From assembly GCA_947095535.1 (NCBI GenBank), contig OX352772.1, positions 49,185,445 to 49,249,444 on the forward strand: a stretch of 64,000 nucleotides of DNA, read 5' to 3'. Source of the DNA: Poecilobothrus nobilitatus. Lineage: Eukaryota; Arthropoda; Insecta; Diptera; Dolichopodidae. Positions 62,201 through 64,000 of the stretch are shown piece after piece; within the stretch, counting starts at the first letter, position 1; each line of letters starts with the position of its first letter. The notes beneath the pieces are model-generated. The model saw nothing but the letters and a program-made list of their open reading frames with translations, was not told the DNA's origin and searched no databases. The position numbers and the translations under genes are program-made.

Positions 62201-63429
62201 ATTTAAACTTATATTCATATACATATATTATATACACAAAAAAAATATATCTATAGATAGAAAACATGTGTGGATAATAATATAATATAAAATTTATAAA
62301 ATTGTGTTTAAATTAGTTTTGTTCTATATACTCCAAATCTCATTAAAATTAGAAAAGTTTAGAACGCGATAGCAGCAGCAAATTGAATTTCTGTATCATT
62401 TGATATTTAAGTTATAGAAAATATTTGAATTTTAAGATAGAAATATGTATATATATATAATATACATAATATTATGTTCTATATATATATAATATTTTAT
62501 ATGTATAGTGTTGAAAATTATTTCTTACGATTTATTATAACACTGTTATTTTGTTTTTTTCTTTCTTTTAAATTTACTCGATATATTTAGAAAGGTGCAC
62601 CTCCCAAAAGGGACTTTTAACTGAATTTCATTTAGAAATAAAAACAATTGCATGCATTATGCAATTTTATAATATACATATAGAACCTAATTCTATATAT
62701 ACATATTATTTGAACACACATATATTATATGATTATATATAAGAATTTTATATGGTGTTGATGATTTGTGGGCTTTACTTAGGCTTCACTTGTGTTTTAC
62801 CTCAAACCGAATTTTAGAGGGTAAAGTGGTTTAAGTTGATTTTAGGAAATTTTTCTTTAAAAAATACAAAATAAAAATAAAAAATTGATAATGATAGCTT
62901 TATATTCTGGGTTTTATTGGTTTGTTTATGTGTATGTTTAAGGATATTGTATTATATATGTATGAACATTACTTATGTATATATACATATATATGTATAA
63001 TTCAATATATTATAATAATTATTATCGCGTGTATAATTTTTTGAAGTTTATTATTTGAATAACTGATGATGCAGGGAAAGAAATTACACTTATACGTTTT
63101 GGTATGAAAAAATTTTTTGGTTAAATTGTTGCCTATTTTTATGTTTTTTATGAAAATTTTTTAGAGAAAATTAATATTTTAAAGTTTTGACCTAAAAATA
63201 ACGAAATATAGATATAATTGATTTTGAAAATTTTTATAATAAAAAAGAATTAATTGAATTTAAAAATGTTTTAAAATTAAAATGTACAATAAAAATGATA
63301 TAATATTTTCATTACTGTTTGAAATGGGATTTTAAGAATATTCTATATATTTCTTTTTTAAATTTTTTATTCTAAAGTTTATGGGATTTAAATATATTTT
63401 TATTTAGTAACTTTTTTTTGGGTTCCAGC
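59206..63429. other. Element-poor intronic stretch
   Basis: About 4.2 kb without recognisable mobile elements, with TACATA microsatellites at 60.3-60.65, 62.05 and 62.2-62.5 kb. A short GC-richer piece lies at 60485-60525 (GCGCTCTTGCTCTAC, TGTGGTAAAACTGGGTGGG) and includes a TGTGGT RUNX-type core. Confidence 0.45.
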
Positions 63430-63844
63430 CAAATGGTGTAGTTGTTAAGACACCAACCTTTCATACGAAAGATCTCGGGTTCAAACCCCGGCTGAATAAT
63501 ATAGATTAATAAAAAATAATATAGATTTTTCTTATAATATATAATTAGTAAAATATAATTAAATTAAAAATAAGTATATATATATGCTATATAAATTATA
63601 ATAAAATATCATATTGTAATAGCTATATATAATAAAAAATAATAATAAACCATAATTCTTGTATAAGATAATAGATGGCGTAGAAATAATAGAAACGTTT
63701 AAGTCTTGTACAATAGCTACAGCCGAGTAATCAACGGCTTAGTGAAATTAATGATTCACGAAACTGAAGCTTAGTCAAATATGAATAATAAATGACTTAG
63801 TGGATGCCCTATACTCCTCATTGGAGTGGCAAGAAAAAAAAAAC
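63430..63844 (+). mobile_element. SINE-3 copy 6 (best full-length copy, about 415 bp)
   Basis: A tRNA-like head has A box TGGTGTAGTTGTTAAG, anticodon-stem-like CTTTCATACGAAAG and B box CGGGTTCAAACCCCGG. An AT-rich spacer leads to ATTCTTGTATAAGATAATAG, CTTGTACAATAGCTACAG and CGGCTTAGTGAAATTAATGA. Then come GAAGCTTAGTCAAATATGAA, GACTTAGTGGATGCCC, ACTCCTCATTGGAGT and an 11-A tail. This copy defines the family order. No convincing target duplication was found. Confidence 0.8.
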
Positions 63845-64000
63845 TATTTTATTTGCGTTATAAGAAAGTACTAACCATGTTATTAGTAATCTTTGGTAAA
63901 ACGAGGGCCAGGATATAACAGTAGTATATTCTTTTCTAAACTATATCTATATGATTTTCTCTCATGATAATTTTTGTAAACACCTCAAAGTTTAAAAGAT

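Overview
This is a very AT-rich, low-gene-density eukaryotic window, full of homopolymer A/T runs and TA/TACA/TAA microsatellites. It is almost certainly insect nuclear DNA. The single confident protein-coding exon encodes most of a Runt DNA-binding domain (RUNX family), read on the + strand at about 45.0-45.7 kb. The repeats also fit an insect: tRNA-headed SINEs with target-site duplications, a decayed Tc1/mariner-type transposase of DD41D spacing, and small non-LTR retrotransposon remnants. A dipteran is possible from the TACATA-type microsatellites, but the order is not resolved.

Layout. Positions 1-44.97 kb have no convincing host gene. They are noncoding DNA upstream of the Runt exon, possibly intergenic or an intron of the 5' untranslated region. 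The main content is repeats. SINE-1 has a 190-bp unit, three hairpins and clear target-site duplications. SINE-2 has a body of about 620 bp containing a tandem dimer. SINE-3 is about 310-420 bp and has six copies, two of them within a 293-bp tandem duplication. A TIR-bounded repeat occurs in two versions (about 0.73 and 1.25 kb) that differ by an internal 475-bp duplication. A dead DD41D mariner lies at 26.56-27.55 kb, and non-LTR tails lie at 24.4 and 37.4 kb. The Runt-domain exon has a good splice acceptor at 44973/44974, an ATG at 45178 and a donor at 45691/45692. That donor splits the glycine codon of the RSGRG motif in phase 1, and the rest of the Runt domain is not in the window. Positions 45.7-64.0 kb are therefore intron, at least 18.3 kb long, carrying two MITE-like elements, more SINE copies, a diverged tandem array at 53.9-54.4 kb and a repeat-rich block at 54.7-56.0 kb.

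Two stretches, about 6-11 kb and 59.2-63.4 kb, hold almost no recognisable mobile elements. They could be regulatory or UTR-like sequence. A few GC-elevated patches with splice-site-like edges (18.26, 43.58 and 47.02 kb) are the best places to look for missed exons; the 43.58-kb patch has plausible splice sites on both strands. Nearly all other open frames in the window are chance or low-complexity products of the base composition.
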